The notes under the pieces: generated by a model
Told to the model about the DNA's origin: nothing
The model's database searches: none
What the model saw: the letters and a program-made list of their open reading frames with translations, nothing else
Shown: piece by piece, positions 15,823-23,888 of the stretch
Layout of the letters: each line of letters opens with the position of its first letter
Position numbering within the stretch: the first letter of the stretch is position 1
Position numbers and translations under genes: made by a program
Source of the DNA: Bacteroidota bacterium
GTDB taxonomy: Bacteria; Bacteroidota; Ignavibacteria; Ignavibacteriales; Ignavibacteriaceae
NCBI GenBank assembly: GCA_021796135.1
Contig: JAJYOQ010000004.1
Location: 1 to 30,590 of the forward strand
Length of the DNA: 30,590 nucleotides
Reading direction: 5' to 3'

Positions 15823-16308
15823 TTGAAATTTGGAATCACGGGTCAACAATATTTAAAGCATAAAGATATGTGGATATGGGTTAAACAAGAATTAAGGAAT
15901 ATCCTATTTCCATTTAAAGGATCCCTGTTGGGTATTTCGTCTTTTGCAAAAGGATCAGACCAAATATTTATAGAATCCGTTTTAGAATTAAATGGTAAAA
16001 TTTATTTAATTATTCCTTATTCTAATTATATTTCAAATCTATCTAAAAATGAAAAAATTCTACTGGATAAAATCAACCGTTTGCGTTTTAAAATAAAAAT
16101 ACAAAATTCTTGTGGGGATAATGAAATTGATTATTATAAAGTTGGCAGATATATTGTTGATAATTCGGATGTTATGATTTCAATATGGGATGGGAAAATA
16201 TCCCAATCTATTGGTGGTACTTCACAAATTGTAGAATATGCTCTATCTAATAGGAAAAAAATTATTCAATTAAATCCAACGTTAAATAAAGTTATCGAGT
16301 TCGATTAA
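15823..16308 (+). CDS. SLOG-domain nucleotide-ligand sensor, partner of the SLATT protein
   Basis: A 161-residue Rossmann-like protein. No in-frame ATG exists after the upstream stop at 15790, and TTG at 15823 places the family beginning FGITGQQ at residue 3, so TTG is the probable start. Conserved landmarks are the N-terminal GITG loop, SSFAKGSDQIF (40-49), VGRYIVDNSDVMISIWDG (107-124) and the ligand loop GGTSQIVE (131-138), which parallels the GGxGTxxE of LOG/DprA-type SLOG proteins. SLOG domains are thought to bind or process nucleotide derivatives such as NAD-derived signals. Coding 82 bases after the SLATT gene in the same direction, it would be the sensor that gates that membrane effector. 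No enzymatic motif beyond the SLOG loop is evident. Confidence 0.8.
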   Translation: MKFGITGQQYLKHKDMWIWVKQELRNILFPFKGSLLGISSFAKGSDQIFIESVLELNGKIYLIIPYSNYISNLSKNEKILLDKINRLRFKIKIQNSCGDNEIDYYKVGRYIVDNSDVMISIWDGKISQSIGGTSQIVEYALSNRKKIIQLNPTLNKVIEFD

Positions 16309-16457
16309 TAAACATCTTATTAGGATGAGAAAAAGTTTAAAAACAAATAGAGTAAGTAAATGAGAAATTATGTAGACAGCCGTAAGGTAATTGTATCTAA
16401 CTAAATTCCATTTAGCAGATGTTTTAAAAAATAAATTATTCTAACATTATTACAATG

Positions 16458-16470
16458 TATAATTTGAGGA
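16458..16470 (+). promoter_or_regulatory. Candidate -10 box and ribosome-binding site of the HIT-PK-ThiL-TIR cassette
   Basis: TATAAT at 16458-16463, directly followed by GAGGA at 16466-16470, seven bases before the ATG at 16478. No good -35 box is seen. The 169-base gap after the SLOG gene and the tight spacing of the next four genes make this the likely start of a separate transcription unit. Confidence 0.4.
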
Positions 16471-16477
16471 ATCGAAA

Positions 16478-17185
16478 ATGTCATTATATACTGATGTATT
16501 CAATTATAATCCGAAATGTGTATTCTGTTATCAAAATGATTTTTATCTTTATAGATCATTATTCAGTGATTGTAACTTTGAAGACTTCATAATATATAAG
16601 ACTCCAAATTTTATAGTATTGCCAGATATCGCTCCTATGGTTGAAGGTTATTTGCTTATCATTCCACTTACTCACTATTCCTGTTTTGGAAGATTACCAA
16701 AAGTAAACTACGAAGAGTTTTATGAGGTAAAAAATTTTGTTACTCAGCTTTTAAGAGATTCATATACTGACCCCATTTTTTTCGAACATGGCCCAGCACA
16801 ACCCAAACATGCTGGATGCTGCATAGAACACGCACACATTCATTGCATTCCTTTAGTAGCTGATATATCCTCAATAATTAATGGCAATATTATTAGGGCA
16901 AACATATCGTCTATAACAGACCTTTGTTATTATACTGAAAAAATGATCTCTTATTTATACTATGAAAATAATAATGTAGGTATTCAATATGTATATCCAC
17001 TAACTGATAAATATAAAATTTTGCCTTCCCAATATTTAAGAAGAGTACTTGCTGAAAGTTTAAGTTTAAAGTATTGGAATTGGAGAGAGATGGTTACTGA
17101 TGAGAAATACCAAGAGCAAAATAAAAAAAGAATTTTTGCTACTATTACAAAATTAAAGAAAAAAGCTCCTAAAATCTTATTATAA
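16478..17185 (+). CDS. HIT-family (histidine triad) nucleotide hydrolase/transferase-like protein
   Basis: A 235-residue protein. The N-terminal half is a HIT domain: an N-terminal CVFC knuckle (C14, C17), the strand GYLLIIPLTHYSCF, and the histidine triad HAHIH (H118, H120, H122) that forms the nucleotidyl-enzyme intermediate in this family. The C-terminal ~100 residues, with PSQYLRRVLAESL and YWNWRE, resemble the tail of HIT proteins that handle nucleotide conjugates. HIT enzymes cleave or transfer nucleoside monophosphates from substrates such as dinucleoside polyphosphates or AMP conjugates. Here it opens a four-gene cassette ending in a TIR-NACHT protein, with only 30 bases to the next gene, so a role in making or removing a nucleotide ligand for that system is plausible. 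The substrate is unknown. Confidence 0.87.
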   Translation: MSLYTDVFNYNPKCVFCYQNDFYLYRSLFSDCNFEDFIIYKTPNFIVLPDIAPMVEGYLLIIPLTHYSCFGRLPKVNYEEFYEVKNFVTQLLRDSYTDPIFFEHGPAQPKHAGCCIEHAHIHCIPLVADISSIINGNIIRANISSITDLCYYTEKMISYLYYENNNVGIQYVYPLTDKYKILPSQYLRRVLAESLSLKYWNWREMVTDEKYQEQNKKRIFATITKLKKKAPKILL

Positions 17186-17215
17186 AGAGAATCAAAAAAT
17201 AAATACAGGTTTAAA

Positions 17216-18244
17216 ATGCATAAACAAAACAAAGAAGTAGAACTTTGGTTTACGTTAGGTCCTAATTCCCGGGAACCAGAAATAATCAAAGAATTGATTG
17301 CTGCCGGTGCTACAGGTGCGAGGTTAACACTATCTTACAGTACTCCAGAATGGCATATTGAAAAAGCTAAGCTACTAAAAGAAACCGCAAAGCAACTAGG
17401 GAAAAAATGCTTTGTGGTGGCAGATCTTGAAGGAGAAAAATTTCGTATAGGAAACTTTGAAAGCCCTCAGCATTTTAAAGTAGTTGATGGGGATAAATTA
17501 ACTCTGGTTGCTTCTACTGATACATGGAAAGAAGTAAAAGATACGATCCCAATTAAAAGCTATAATTTTTTTAAATTTGTATCACAAGGGGATAAAATAG
17601 TTATTGGAGATGCCTCAGCAATATTGGTCGCTGAATCAAAAAATAATGAAAGTTTGAAAGTCAGAGCTATTGGTAATGGGGTAATTAACCCAAATCGAGG
17701 TATTGTGGCTCAAAACTCTCATTTTCAGCCGGGGTCATTTACTCAGAAGGATAAGGCTGATCTGCTTATATTATTAAAAGAAGCATTTCTTTTTGATGCA
17801 ATAGCATTGTCTTTTACTTCATCATCAGAACCTATCAAAGAAGTTAAAAGTTTAATGAAAGAAAATGGGGTTGATATTCCTATCATTGCGAAAATTGAAA
17901 CTCAAAAGGGTATTGAAAACATAAATTCTATTGCAGAATATAGTGATTTTTTGATGGCTGCCCGCGGCGATTTAGCCATTTTTACTCCATGGGAAGAGTT
18001 GTTTGGACATGTAAAATGTATTTCCGAAGCAGCGTCGAATTATAAAAAGAAATGGATTCTTGCAACTCAAATTGCCGAAGGATTGGAACGCTTTGCTTTC
18101 CCAACACGTGCTGAGATTTGTGACCTATCTCATTGGTTATCCTTAGGAGTTGATGGCGTTATGGTTTCTTATGAAACAGCATTCGGTCCGAAGCCAAAAG
18201 AGGTAATTCAGTGTATTAGAAATTTAATTAATCGTTGGTCTTAA
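17216..18244 (+). CDS. Pyruvate-kinase-like protein lacking the C-terminal domain
   Basis: A 342-residue protein with the pyruvate kinase barrel and B domain: FTLGPNS (12-18), ARLTLSYS (35-42, where canonical enzymes have RxNFSHG), ADLEGEKFRIG (69-79, canonical LDTKGPEIR), QKDKADL (177-183), IAKIE with K226 and E228, ARGDL (249-253), FPTRAE (295-300) and VSYETAFG (317-324). Ordinary pyruvate kinases are about 470 residues; the C-terminal regulatory domain of about 130 residues is missing, and the active-site asparagine after the arginine is a threonine. The catalytic lysine and metal ligands (E228, D252) seem kept. It may therefore use a phosphoenol or related substrate other than PEP, or work as a binding protein. 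Its place between HIT and ThiL-like genes, 18-30 bases apart, argues against a housekeeping glycolytic role. Confidence 0.87.
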   Translation: MHKQNKEVELWFTLGPNSREPEIIKELIAAGATGARLTLSYSTPEWHIEKAKLLKETAKQLGKKCFVVADLEGEKFRIGNFESPQHFKVVDGDKLTLVASTDTWKEVKDTIPIKSYNFFKFVSQGDKIVIGDASAILVAESKNNESLKVRAIGNGVINPNRGIVAQNSHFQPGSFTQKDKADLLILLKEAFLFDAIALSFTSSSEPIKEVKSLMKENGVDIPIIAKIETQKGIENINSIAEYSDFLMAARGDLAIFTPWEELFGHVKCISEAASNYKKKWILATQIAEGLERFAFPTRAEICDLSHWLSLGVDGVMVSYETAFGPKPKEVIQCIRNLINRWS

Positions 18245-18262
18245 AAATTGTTAAAATTGCCA

Positions 18263-19348
18263 ATGCGTGGAAAAAGGCTAAAAGATTTAGGTGAGAATTC
18301 AATTCTTAAGCAGCTCATTCTTCCAAAATTCCCTTCGATACAACGAGCACCTTTTTTTATGGAGGATGATTGCGCAGTTATTTTACCAAAGCAAAAGGGG
18401 CATGTAATTGTAACTACCATGGATCCTTGCCCCACTCCTGTAGCCTTTTTAATTGACCGCAATAAAGATTATTATCATTTCGGTTGGTTTACTGTAATTA
18501 TAAATGTAAGTGATTTAGCTGCTGTTGGAGCTGAGCCTATCGGATTATTAGTTTCAACAATAATGCCCGAAGAGATGTTGGTTTCAAATTACATTAGATT
18601 TTTAGATGGATTAGCAGATGCATCCAAAAGATTTTGTATTCCTATCATTGGGGGAAATATAAAAGATGGAAAAGAATTTTCTGCAACAGGTACTGCCTTT
18701 GGGTCTATCGACACAAAGTTAATAATGCAAAGAAAAGGAGCTAGATCAGGTGATCTTATTTGCGTCATTGGTGAAATGGGACTTTTTTGGACAGCTGTTA
18801 TATCTCACTTGCGTAAAATAAGATTACCTAGGAAAGAAACTGATTTATTACATAGTGCAATGTACAAACCGATTCCTAAAATTCAAGAAGGTATACATTT
18901 TGCTAAAGGCAGACTTCTTTCATCTTGCATAGATTCATCGGATGGAATTAGTAGTTGTTTATATACATTAGCACAATGTAACAAAATTGATTTAGAAATA
19001 GATTCAGATTTGTTTCATCCTCACCCATTAATTAAACAATTAGCTGAAAAATTTCATCTAGATTACAAAAAACTGATGCTTGCGTGGGGAGGGTGGGAAC
19101 TTGTCGGAACTATACCTCCTAAAAATGTAAAGTCTGCAGAAAAAATTATCAAAACATTAGGCTCTCAGTTTACAATTGTTGGAAAAGTAGTCGAGGGTCC
19201 GGGAAATGTCAGGATAATTCATGAGAACGAAATCGGATTATTGACGGATTTTGGATCATATCGTTTCTGCAATACATCATATTTTTCGCATGGGATTAAT
19301 GCGTATATAGATTATTTAATAAATGCCCCGATCCTTAAGAAATTTTAA
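18263..19348 (+). CDS. ThiL-like (AIR synthase/PurM fold) kinase with altered substrate motif
   Basis: A 361-residue protein from the ATG at 18263, which gives RLKDLGENSIL near the N-terminus; an in-frame TTG at 18248 would add five residues. Landmarks of the ThiL/PurM superfamily are EDDCAV (34-39), TTMDPCPTP (51-59), NVSDLAAVGAEP (81-92), IIGGN (128-132), CIDSSDGISS (222-231) and ELVGTIPP (279-286). Thiamine-monophosphate kinase normally has GGD and a GEDYEL-type loop; here these read GGN and WGGWEL (275-280). ATP-binding acids appear kept, so a phosphotransfer reaction is likely, but the phosphate acceptor is probably not thiamine phosphate. No thiamine gene is nearby. It is 20 bases upstream of the TIR-NACHT gene, so I regard it as part of that system. 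Confidence 0.82.
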   Translation: MRGKRLKDLGENSILKQLILPKFPSIQRAPFFMEDDCAVILPKQKGHVIVTTMDPCPTPVAFLIDRNKDYYHFGWFTVIINVSDLAAVGAEPIGLLVSTIMPEEMLVSNYIRFLDGLADASKRFCIPIIGGNIKDGKEFSATGTAFGSIDTKLIMQRKGARSGDLICVIGEMGLFWTAVISHLRKIRLPRKETDLLHSAMYKPIPKIQEGIHFAKGRLLSSCIDSSDGISSCLYTLAQCNKIDLEIDSDLFHPHPLIKQLAEKFHLDYKKLMLAWGGWELVGTIPPKNVKSAEKIIKTLGSQFTIVGKVVEGPGNVRIIHENEIGLLTDFGSYRFCNTSYFSHGINAYIDYLINAPILKKF

Positions 19349-19368
19349 TTCATTTATAGTGAGATAAA

Positions 19369-22191
19369 TTGAAAGAACCCAAAGATCAAGTTTTCATTAG
19401 CTACGCTAAAGAAGATAAAGAGTTTGCTGAAAAACTTCATAATGACCTTCAAAAAAAAGGTATTAGTGTTTGGTGGGATAAGAAAAGACTTCTTGCAGGT
19501 CAAGATTGGCAGGTGATGATAAGGAAAGCTATTAAGAATAGTCATTACTTTCTTTCTTTAATTTCTTCTAATTCAATAAATAAAAAAAAAGGATATGCAC
19601 AAAAAGAACTTAAGATAGCTTTAGAATTATATGAAGAATCCGAAATTGAAATAATTCCTGTAATACTTGACGATTCAAAATTAACTGATTCACGTATAAA
19701 TAAATTTCAATGGGTAGCACTTGGGAGTTCATATAACGAGGGGGTCAATAAAATCCTACGAGACGTTAGAAAAGTCAAAACTTCAAAGTTAATTAAAGGT
19801 AATATATTTAATGTTAAAATTTCTCACTACATAAAAGCATTATCTAAAATGGAAATCTTGCCTCATGTTATGTGGGCGGATAACATTAAAATTCAACATA
19901 GTAATTTAAGAGATATATATTTCCAACAAATTAACAGGAGAGAAGCAGTAAGAGGGAAAACATATTCATTTAAAGAAATCAAAAATCGCATTATTAATAA
20001 GAATTCAAGCATATTGTTTATCGGAGAAGCTGGCATAGGAAAGACCACAATTTGTCGATGGTTTACGAAAGAAATAGCTGCAATCTCTATCAAAGATAAC
20101 AATACAAAAAATAGAGTCATTCCTATTCTTATTTCGTTAAGAGAACTTTCCTCACATGAAGTTGAGGAGTTTACATCAATAAAGATACCTGAATTTAAGA
20201 TGTCATTGCGGGAACTAGTAAATAAATTTCATGTAAACAAGATTAGATTAGTTATATTTTTGGATGGTTTAAATGAAATAGAAGAGCACAAAAGAGAGTT
20301 AGTTATTTCTCAAATATACAACTTTCAGAAAAATAATGACTTTGACATTTCAATAATTTATACTTCTCGGTCAGTTGGTATATCTGAGAAACTTTGTTCA
20401 TTATTTGGAGATACAATTTCAATTTTTGAAATTCAACGTTGGGATGAAAAACAACTAAATAAGTATTTTATTGAAAATAACATAGATACGACTTTTTTTA
20501 ATCGACTTTCAGGAGAAATGAAAAGGAGTTTACAATTACCTTTATTTGCTTGGCTATTTATTCAGGCTCATAGAAATCCATTATCAAAACCCATTAAAAC
20601 CATAGGAGATATATTTAATTCATTCATCGAAAATTGGCTCCAGCCAGTTGAGCATGCAAGTGAAAAATTTCAGAATATCAAAAAGGATTATCAACTTACA
20701 TTAAAAGAAAAAAAAGAGGTTATTTATAAATTTGCTTTTGTTATGACAAAAAAAAATTTAGTCGTTACGGCTTGCAATGAACTAGAGAAATGTCTACCTG
20801 TTAATAAAAAGGATAATTTTAAATTTTTAGCATTAGATTTGATTAATTCTGGTATCCTTAAGTGTGTTGAGGAGGCTACGCTTGATATTGGAATAAATAT
20901 TAGTAAGCTTAAAAGCACAAAAATAATGTTTCTACATCAAGCCTTTCAGGAATTTTTAACGGCTGAGTTTATTAGTAACAAATATAAAAAAAATAAAATT
21001 TTTCCTGATAATCTATCAGATGATGCGTTTTGGCGAGATGTTCCTATTTATGTTATGAGATCGATAGACCAGTCTTCAAAAGTCGGGCGAGATAAAGTAA
21101 TTAATTTTGTTAATAGTTTTTTGGATTCTCAAACTCCTGACTTCTGGACTGCAGCGCGACTTATTCATGAAATAAATACTTTGGATCAAAACAAAATAAG
21201 GGTAAAAATAATTAATAGATTGATTCACAATCTCTCTTTAGAGATTTGTTATGCTTATACAATTGAAGCTTTTTCTGAACTTCAAGAGTTTGGAAGGCAA
21301 GGTTTATTAAATCAAATAAAAAACACTAATTATTTTAAAACAATATTCGCTAAATCTGAATCGCACTTACATAGTGAAAAAGAAATCGAGTCAGCTTCGA
21401 AAATTAGTCATAGAGAAGCCAAATGGCGTAGTTTAGGTCGTCCAATTACAATTTTAGGAGAATTAGGGGAAACGAGATTTATTAACCTAATTTTAGATTA
21501 TATTGATCAAATACAGAGTAGACACTTGGTTTATCATGTATTAGAGAGTTTTTTACTAATTATAAGAATTGAACCAAACAACAAAATATTGTATAGTGAA
21601 ATAGTTAAAAAACTATATGCATTAGATTGGTTGAGTCATGATGATCCCATTATTGAAGCTTATACAACGATAATAATAAAAGAAGTATTTCCAGAGACAC
21701 AAATAAATGTGGCTAGAATTTCTCGTAAGTTAATAGATTTTCTCAAAGATAAAGCAAAAATAAGTAACCCGCATTTTGAAGATGAATTCTGGCAAAGAGC
21801 CCATGGGATTTTAATTTTGCCAGAAATAGTTGATATCAGTGATTCATTAGATTTAATGAGTGAATTTTTTCATATGGAAAATCAATCAATATATAAGAAA
21901 GGAAAACTGAGAGGGTATATTGCTGTACACTCTGCAATATTAACGAGTATTATTCGCTTAGATAGTAGATCAAAAGTGGGATTTGAAAAAATGCAAAATC
22001 TCCTTGTAGCGGTCTTTCAAAGTAAGCGGCTAAAAGAAAATATTTGGGCTTATAGATGGTTAGAAAATCTTTTGCTCATGATTTGTACTGAAAACGAAAA
22101 AGAATGGCTTCATTCTTTGTCAAACTCTCACAAACTTTCAGAAGAAACTAAAAGAATAATCCGGAATGTTACTTATATTTTAACTAGATAA
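19369..22191 (+). CDS. TIR-NACHT STAND NTPase, probable anti-phage sensor/effector
   Basis: A 940-residue protein starting at TTG 19369, with GTGAG at 19359-19363 as ribosome-binding site; no ATG is close. The N-terminal TIR domain covers about residues 5-135: QVFISYAKED, GISVWWDKKRLLAGQDW and GYAQKELKIAL, where E80 is the candidate NADase catalytic glutamate. A NACHT-type NTPase follows: Walker A GEAGIGKTT (219-227), Walker B LVIFLDGLNEIEE (294-306). The C-terminal ~400 residues are helical and leucine-rich and would be the sensing part. Bacterial TIR-STAND proteins sense phage components, oligomerise and deplete NAD+; this is family knowledge, and the trigger here is unknown. It is the last gene of the HIT/PK-like/ThiL-like cassette. 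No frameshift is visible. Confidence 0.9.
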   Translation: MKEPKDQVFISYAKEDKEFAEKLHNDLQKKGISVWWDKKRLLAGQDWQVMIRKAIKNSHYFLSLISSNSINKKKGYAQKELKIALELYEESEIEIIPVILDDSKLTDSRINKFQWVALGSSYNEGVNKILRDVRKVKTSKLIKGNIFNVKISHYIKALSKMEILPHVMWADNIKIQHSNLRDIYFQQINRREAVRGKTYSFKEIKNRIINKNSSILFIGEAGIGKTTICRWFTKEIAAISIKDNNTKNRVIPILISLRELSSHEVEEFTSIKIPEFKMSLRELVNKFHVNKIRLVIFLDGLNEIEEHKRELVISQIYNFQKNNDFDISIIYTSRSVGISEKLCSLFGDTISIFEIQRWDEKQLNKYFIENNIDTTFFNRLSGEMKRSLQLPLFAWLFIQAHRNPLSKPIKTIGDIFNSFIENWLQPVEHASEKFQNIKKDYQLTLKEKKEVIYKFAFVMTKKNLVVTACNELEKCLPVNKKDNFKFLALDLINSGILKCVEEATLDIGINISKLKSTKIMFLHQAFQEFLTAEFISNKYKKNKIFPDNLSDDAFWRDVPIYVMRSIDQSSKVGRDKVINFVNSFLDSQTPDFWTAARLIHEINTLDQNKIRVKIINRLIHNLSLEICYAYTIEAFSELQEFGRQGLLNQIKNTNYFKTIFAKSESHLHSEKEIESASKISHREAKWRSLGRPITILGELGETRFINLILDYIDQIQSRHLVYHVLESFLLIIRIEPNNKILYSEIVKKLYALDWLSHDDPIIEAYTTIIIKEVFPETQINVARISRKLIDFLKDKAKISNPHFEDEFWQRAHGILILPEIVDISDSLDLMSEFFHMENQSIYKKGKLRGYIAVHSAILTSIIRLDSRSKVGFEKMQNLLVAVFQSKRLKENIWAYRWLENLLLMICTENEKEWLHSLSNSHKLSEETKRIIRNVTYILTR

Positions 22192-22265
22192 TTTGTAAAT
22201 ATTACCTTTTTAAAAAATAATATATTTTACTAAAGATTAAGGGATATGTTCTGTTTGTCGCATGT

Positions 22266-22291
22266 AGTGTTCAATGTATTTTACATACACT
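22266..22291. terminator. Hairpin after the TIR-NACHT gene
   Basis: AGTGT (22266-22270) and ATGTA (22274-22278) pair with TACAT (22282-22286) and ACACT (22287-22291), with a 3-base bulge on the left arm and a 3-base loop. It lies 75 bases after the stop codon. There is no clear U-tract directly after it, so intrinsic termination is uncertain. Confidence 0.3.
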
Positions 22292-22450
22292 CTCAAACTA
22301 TTAGCCGACTAAGCTTTTATCGATAGTGTTTTTTATTCATTCAATAATAAATATATTCTTTTCTAATAATTTAATCAAAAATTTTCCTTCCCTAATTCTA
22401 CAGTGCTTCTAAAACGCCTTTCCTTTTTATTTTCCTTCAAAAAAAATACA

Positions 22451-22696
22451 ATGCAAACATTTCAAAAAACCTTACAGCTATTTAAAAAAATTATCTCCGA
22501 CAACAAAGGCAACATTAGTTCAACCCGTGTTTCCATGCTAATAATAATCCTTTGGTTCCTCGCAGACTGGCTAATGGAATTCCGCTCCAAAGGCATTTAC
22601 ACACTTACCTGGGAAAAGCTCACTTTACTCACTTCAGCGTTCGGTTTAAAAGCTGTGCAGAATATTTCAGAAAACAATTCCGGAAACGCCCAATGA
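22451..22696 (+). CDS. Small membrane protein, holin-like, first gene of a lysis cassette
   Basis: An 81-residue protein from the ATG at 22451; an earlier in-frame start at 22403 would add 16 residues without a ribosome-binding site. It has one clear hydrophobic segment (VSMLIIILWFLADWLMEF) and a second weaker one (WEKLTLLTSAFGLKAV), with a charged C-terminus. Its TGA overlaps the muramidase ATG as ATGA (22693-22696). Size, topology and coupling to an endolysin are those of a phage holin-type protein. I do not recognise the exact family; the function is inferred from the neighbour. Confidence 0.72.
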   Translation: MQTFQKTLQLFKKIISDNKGNISSTRVSMLIIILWFLADWLMEFRSKGIYTLTWEKLTLLTSAFGLKAVQNISENNSGNAQ

Positions 22697-23304
22697 AACC
22701 GGATTTTATAATAGCATTTAACAAAGCTCTATCATCTGAAGGCTTTATTAGCAACAACACATTTGATAAAGGCGGTTTTACATACAAAGGAATTTCCCGG
22801 GTAAAACATCCTGCCTGGCCAGGCTGGAAAATTATTGATGCCACCGTTACCGCCGGCACCGCCTCCGGTTCCTCCATCACCACCGCCGCCGTTTCCAGCA
22901 AATTAAAAAATAATGATCAGCTTAATAAACTTGTAGAAGAATTCTACCACTCCGAATTCTGGAATAAAATTCAAGGAGATCATTTGCTCTCACAACTCAT
23001 CGCAGATGAGATGTTCGAAAGCTCAATTAACCTTGGTGTGCCGGCAGCTTCGGAAATTCTTCAAAGGACCATCAACCTCCTAAACAGAAACGCACGTCTT
23101 TACCCGGATATCATGGTAGACGGAATTATCGGTACACAAACATTGGCAGCTCTAAATAAATCAATCGCTGCCAATGGGGAAAAACTTCTATTCAATCTTC
23201 TCAACTTCTATCAAGCAAAACGCTACATAGAAATCATGGAGAAAGACCACACCCAAGAAATCTTCATCGGCTGGTTCAACAGAATTGAGGTAATAAAATC
23301 GTAG
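22693..23304 (+). CDS. Endolysin: GH108-type N-acetylmuramidase with peptidoglycan-binding domain
   Basis: A 203-residue protein from ATG 22693. The N-terminal GH108 lysozyme-like domain has AFNKALSSEGFISN with candidate catalytic E16, followed by DKGGFTYKGIS and HPAWPGW. The middle part reads FYHSEFWNKIQGDHL and FESSINLGVPAASEILQR, as expected in this family. The C-terminal part carries the PG_binding_3 signature VDGIIGTQTLAAL. It would cleave the glycan backbone of peptidoglycan. No signal peptide is present, so it needs the coupled holin-like protein for access to the wall. This domain pair is typical of phage and phage-derived lysis enzymes. No phage structural genes are seen nearby. Confidence 0.9.
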   Translation: MKPDFIIAFNKALSSEGFISNNTFDKGGFTYKGISRVKHPAWPGWKIIDATVTAGTASGSSITTAAVSSKLKNNDQLNKLVEEFYHSEFWNKIQGDHLLSQLIADEMFESSINLGVPAASEILQRTINLLNRNARLYPDIMVDGIIGTQTLAALNKSIAANGEKLLFNLLNFYQAKRYIEIMEKDHTQEIFIGWFNRIEVIKS

Positions 23305-23341
23305 GAATTTGATTTATCAAATTCTAATTGGAGATAATAAC

Positions 23342-23839
23342 ATGCGCAACAAAATATTTTATATCGCCCTAATTATCATTTTGTCATTCGTCGTCTTTGT
23401 CCTATTCCGTCCTATAAAAAACACCACTCAGAATGAAGAGACCAAAACCGAAACAACCTATTCCACCGGTAAGACAGAGCAGCTATACAAAAAAGGCAAA
23501 GATTCCATTTCTACAAAGACAGAATCATTTCACAACAAGGCTATTATAAAATATTCACCAAAGGATACAACATATACTTTTGCCAAATTAGATAGCCTTT
23601 ACAACCTTTCCGTAAACATCAAACCCGAAGCAGATAGCACCTTTACCTTGGAATATTTTTTAGACTTAATCTCAAAAGACCTGGTCCGGATCGACACAAT
23701 TTATCAACTCCGTGTCGACACACTAAAAATCAAAGAAACAATTTCAGAAAGAATTGAACCTCCTTTTTACAACACCTTCTTATTCGGCGCTGTTGTAACG
23801 GGTACAGTCATTTTGTTACTAACAATCTTATTAAGATGA
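23342..23839 (+). CDS. Membrane protein of lysis cassette, spanin-like candidate
   Basis: A 165-residue protein from ATG 23342, preceded by TTGGAGAT; a start at 23309 would add 11 residues. It has a hydrophobic N-terminal segment (about 5-22), a polar, Thr/Lys-rich middle that is probably periplasmic, and a second hydrophobic segment at the very C-terminus (about 143-164). Two-ended membrane anchoring and its place directly after a muramidase resemble phage spanin-type proteins, which disrupt the outer membrane. No spanin family is recognised by sequence, so this is a positional guess. Confidence 0.65.
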   Translation: MRNKIFYIALIIILSFVVFVLFRPIKNTTQNEETKTETTYSTGKTEQLYKKGKDSISTKTESFHNKAIIKYSPKDTTYTFAKLDSLYNLSVNIKPEADSTFTLEYFLDLISKDLVRIDTIYQLRVDTLKIKETISERIEPPFYNTFLFGAVVTGTVILLLTILLR

Positions 23840-23846
23840 AAAGAAG

Positions 23847-23869
23847 TCTCTCGCCTTTATAAGGAGAGA
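23847..23869. repeat. Hairpin between two lysis-cassette genes
   Basis: TCTCT, CG and CCTT pair around TAT with AAGG and AGAGA (23847-23869), a stem with a two-base bulge. It is 19 bases upstream of the next start codon, outside normal ribosome-binding distance, and could be a processing or attenuating hairpin. Confidence 0.35.
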
Positions 23870-23888
23870 AATTTAGAGTGAGGTTAAT

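Noticed and set aside
16359..16403. 14-codon ORF before the HIT gene
   Set aside because: Too short, no ribosome-binding site, and no overlap with the following gene.
17216..18244. Housekeeping glycolytic pyruvate kinase
   Set aside because: Lacks the C-terminal domain, has changed active-site residues, and lies in a defence-type cassette.
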